This document shows positions 7,101 through 8,342 of a stretch of DNA of 8,342 bases, piece by piece; within the stretch, counting starts at the first letter, position 1; every line of letters begins with the position of its first letter. This DNA is from Planctomycetota bacterium (GTDB taxonomy: Bacteria > Planctomycetota > Phycisphaerae > WQYP01), in contig JAKCCC010000061.1 in the NCBI GenBank assembly GCA_021838985.1, positions 1 to 8,342 of the forward strand. The letters run 5' to 3'. The translations under genes and the position numbers were made by a program. The notes under the pieces are model-generated. The model searched no databases and was not told the DNA's origin. It worked only from the letters and a program-made list of their open reading frames with translations.

Positions 7101-7638
7101 TGGTGCGGCCATGGTCGGCATCTATATTCTGCTGGTCGCCCAGACCGGGTCTTTCCTGCTGCCTCTGGTGATCATGCTGGCCATTCCGCTGACCATCCCC
7201 GGCGTCATGCCCGGCTTCTGGGTGCTGAATCTGCTGACGGCGCACCGGGTCGGCGGTTATCAGGACGTAGTCTTTTTCACCGCCACCGCCATGATTGGGA
7301 TGATTGCCTTGGCCGGCATCGTGACGCGTAATTCGGTGATCCTGATCGATTTTATTCACCGGTCGCTGGCCCGTGGGCAAAGCCTGTATGACGCGATACT
7401 CGAGAGCGTGGTGGTGCGGATGCGCCCGATTCTGCTGACCGCGGGGGCCGCCATGTTTTCGTCGATGCCCATTTTGAGCGATCCGATTTTTTCCGGCCTG
7501 GCGTGGGCGCTGATTTTCGGCCTGCTGGCCTCGACGGTGTTTACGCTGTTTGTGGTTCCCGTGACCTACTGGATTCTCTTCGCACGCCAGCCGGGCCACG
7601 GGGCGCCCCGGAACGCGGACGGGCCAGGCCAGGATTGA
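4192..7638 (+). CDS. RND-family efflux pump permease subunit (AcrB/CzcA superfamily)
   Basis: Proton-driven inner-membrane pump, probably a homotrimer working with the adaptor encoded upstream. At 1148 residues it is about 100 longer than AcrB. TM1 is at about 27-46, followed by PREKDPQIVVPMVDI and PGHSAKSVAQLVTTPLE, a typical start of the first periplasmic porter loop. TM2-6 span about 378-535. TM4 holds LGLLVDDPIVDVENI with Asp441-Asp442, matching the AcrB proton-relay pair Asp407/Asp408. TM7 is at about 579-597, a large second periplasmic loop at about 600-965, and TM8-12 at about 966-1135. In TM10, GIVTRNSVILIDF puts Arg1046-Asn1047 where AcrB has Lys940-Asn941. GEGEWRITLHVFRDLGIAF leads into TM8. 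The ribosome site is weak (GGGAT before the ATG at 4192), and no earlier in-frame start extends the family match. The twin Asp with an Arg in place of Lys argues against a classic CzcA metal pump, but the substrate is open. No outer-membrane channel gene follows. Confidence 0.94.
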   Translation: MDQQRSDSANQLTAIERLVKLFLYSKLSLVLILLAVVLGVAALAITPREKDPQIVVPMVDIYVSFPGHSAKSVAQLVTTPLERILYHIHGVQYVYSTSQRDQALVTARFFVGQNLERSIVKVFREFKEHRSLIPPGVAGWVIKPETINDVPIVTFTLTSRRATAVALRETAEELAVRLAAAPDVSRAYVVGGRPRVVYAYLNPARLHAYNLTPLEIDRDIKAADVTLTAGRYKRNNQEIQVLAGVAFANARQLGRLVVAVWHQQPVYLHEVARVVDGPAEVHSYVWHTWGPAGQTPESLDFPGTVLAGSTARKSGSGAPAVTVAVAKKAGSNAVWVSADVISRARKLARVLIPHDMNLIITRNSGLSANAKVDSLVEGLLVAMVIVVALLIIGLGWRESVIVAVAIPVVFGLTLTCNLLLGFTINRVTLFALILSLGLLVDDPIVDVENISRHFALEGRATRRIALKAISEILPPLIVATLAVILSFVPMFFITGMMGPYMRPMAFNVPVAMIVSMLVAFTITPWLSFHLLKHKPHETKLHAREDSADPQVRSVITHTLRYRIFSPLLGSLLKFRLARWGFLAAVAGVTAAAIALPALRMIPLKMLPFSDQSNLLIVVHAPRGTTLQQTDAATRALAERLQRLREVVDLTSYVGVAAPMDFNGLVRHYFLRNQPNDAQIAVDLAGKRQRAMQTHEIALRIRHSLTAIARRFGVRLQIVEAPPGPPVLDTIVGEIYGAPTTSYHEMQLAARTLRHRLRLEPDVVDVDDSVQAPEKRLVFVTDQRKAALNGVSTAAISQTLALALGGQVAGIIHAPRQRQPLNIILRLPTARRSSPADLAKIFVRGTDGALVPLAELGRWRQEWAGEAIYHKDLRRVVYVYADTAGRPPVNAILDVEADRRPNANAPALAGMTQVGAGWIHKVKPRPLSARSYFHNGSGIAWQLPRGLSVNFAGEGEWRITLHVFRDLGIAFGAAMVGIYILLVAQTGSFLLPLVIMLAIPLTIPGVMPGFWVLNLLTAHRVGGYQDVVFFTATAMIGMIALAGIVTRNSVILIDFIHRSLARGQSLYDAILESVVVRMRPILLTAGAAMFSSMPILSDPIFSGLAWALIFGLLASTVFTLFVVPVTYWILFARQPGHGAPRNADGPGQD

Positions 7639-7645
7639 CCGCCGG

Positions 7646-8221
7646 TTAATCCAGCGGTTGCAACGCGGCGTGGTGCCGACCGCGATAAACAACCCCTTGA
7701 GCGGAAGGCATACTTTGCATCAGCGACACTTCACCTACCGGCCAGGGCCCGAGCGGTGCGATCCGCCCCGCCGCATAATGCTCCAGCCGGCGCAGTAGTT
7801 TGTTTAGTGAATGGTTGCTCCGCACGCGACCGAGCGTCAGATGCGGGCGCAGGGGCCGCGTGTCCAGAGGGATCCCCAGCCCGGCGAATTCCTGATCGAT
7901 CCGCCGGTGCAGCCGGTTTAGCCGCTGATCCGCTGAGACCACCTCGGCCATGATAATGCGAACCTGCCCCCGCACTTCCAGACGGGACAATCCGGATATC
8001 GACAGAGCAAACGCGGGCGTTTCCGCGGCGGCCTGGTCCAGACGATTGCGAATCTCCGCCAAGCGCGCCTCCCCGATTTCGCCGATGAATTTGACCGTGA
8101 GGTGATATTGCTCCGGCGGCACCCAACGCACCTGGGCGGGAATTCGCGCCAGCTGTTGCTGCCATTCTGACAATTGCCCGGCAATGTCCAGGCGGACGCC
8201 AACTGCAACAAACAGCCGCAT
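7646..8221 (-). CDS. thpR: RNA 2',3'-cyclic phosphodiesterase (ThpR/LigT, 2H phosphoesterase)
   Basis: 191 residues, the usual length of ThpR (formerly LigT). The family hydrolyses 2',3'-cyclic phosphate RNA ends to 2'-phosphate and can show 2'-5' RNA ligase activity in vitro; it is cytoplasmic. MRLFVAV opens the protein. Both catalytic HxT motifs are intact: His40-Leu-Thr42 in PEQYHLTVKFIGEI and His127-Leu-Thr129 in RPHLTLGRV. They sit in the two symmetric halves, as in 2H phosphoesterases. The ATG at 8221 has AAGGA about eight bases upstream. The gene converges on the RND pump with only 7 bp between stop codons and is not part of that operon; its physiological role is unclear in most bacteria. 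Confidence 0.93.
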   Translation of the reverse strand: MRLFVAVGVRLDIAGQLSEWQQQLARIPAQVRWVPPEQYHLTVKFIGEIGEARLAEIRNRLDQAAAETPAFALSISGLSRLEVRGQVRIIMAEVVSADQRLNRLHRRIDQEFAGLGIPLDTRPLRPHLTLGRVRSNHSLNKLLRRLEHYAAGRIAPLGPWPVGEVSLMQSMPSAQGVVYRGRHHAALQPLD

Positions 8222-8342
8222 ACATTTGTTCCTTTCCGCTGGCGACGCGGGTCCGCAGATGACACGGATTTTCGCAGATAGCGATAACGAAATAAACTGC
8301 CTGCGGCTCGGCCTAGCAGTAAATTCCCGGTGGGAAAAAGAG
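8222..8342. other. Upstream region of thpR, no gene seen
   Basis: 121 bp at the window edge. It should carry the thpR promoter, but no clear -35/-10 pair is visible on the minus strand. It holds two direct copies of CGCAGAT (8254-8260 and 8273-8279), 19 bp apart, around GACACGGATTTT. This looks like the short degenerate repeats often scattered in bacterial spacers. Confidence 0.35.

Noticed and set aside
6700..7692. 330-codon open frame on the minus strand
   Set aside because: Antisense to the end of the RND pump. Composition rich in His, Gln, Arg and Asn, no ribosome site or motif. A shadow of the conserved TM8-12 coding region.
8254..8279. Two CGCAGAT copies as the start of a CRISPR or iteron array
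   Set aside because: Only two 7-bp copies, no regular further units, and the window ends shortly after. Too little to call an array.

Overview
This is an 8.3 kb window of GC-rich bacterial chromosome. The sequence suggests a Gram-negative didermic cell: it encodes an inner-membrane RND pump with a periplasmic adaptor, a membrane-anchored c-type cytochrome and a signal-anchored SppA peptidase. The mix of genes and the palindrome-rich spacers would fit Planctomycetota or a relative (PVC group), but no marker gene here settles this, so the placement is a low-confidence inference. There are no RNA genes, insertion sequences or CRISPR arrays that I can see.

Layout. On the left, reading leftwards, lie a sugar phosphate isomerase/epimerase-like TIM-barrel protein (1466-702) and then the N-terminal part of a signal peptide peptidase SppA (640-1, cut by the window edge, with both catalytic residues visible). 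A noncoding spacer of about 500 bp (1467-1967) follows, rich in perfect palindromes. Next, also leftwards, is a small anchored monohaem cytochrome c (2459-1968). A divergent control region (2460-2661) separates it from a rightward operon: a stand-alone two-helix YgaP-like/DUF2892 membrane protein (2662-2856), an RND periplasmic adaptor (2870-4000), a structured 191-bp intercistronic gap, and a 1148-residue RND permease (4192-7638). A convergent 2H phosphoesterase, ThpR/LigT (8221-7646), ends only 7 bp from the pump stop codon.

How it fits together. The centre of interest is the block 1968-7638. A very good sigma70-type promoter (TTGACT, 17 bp, TATAGT) drives the DUF2892-adaptor-pump operon. 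A 7-bp inverted repeat brackets its -10 box, as a repressor operator would. Between this promoter and the -10 box of the cytochrome gene lies a series of CTTGAC/GTCAAG half-sites. The parts together suggest a regulated efflux module, possibly tied to sulfur or redox stress because DUF2892 domains are known from the rhodanese YgaP. The substrate cannot be read from the sequence. Neither an outer-membrane TolC-like channel nor a regulator is encoded in the window.
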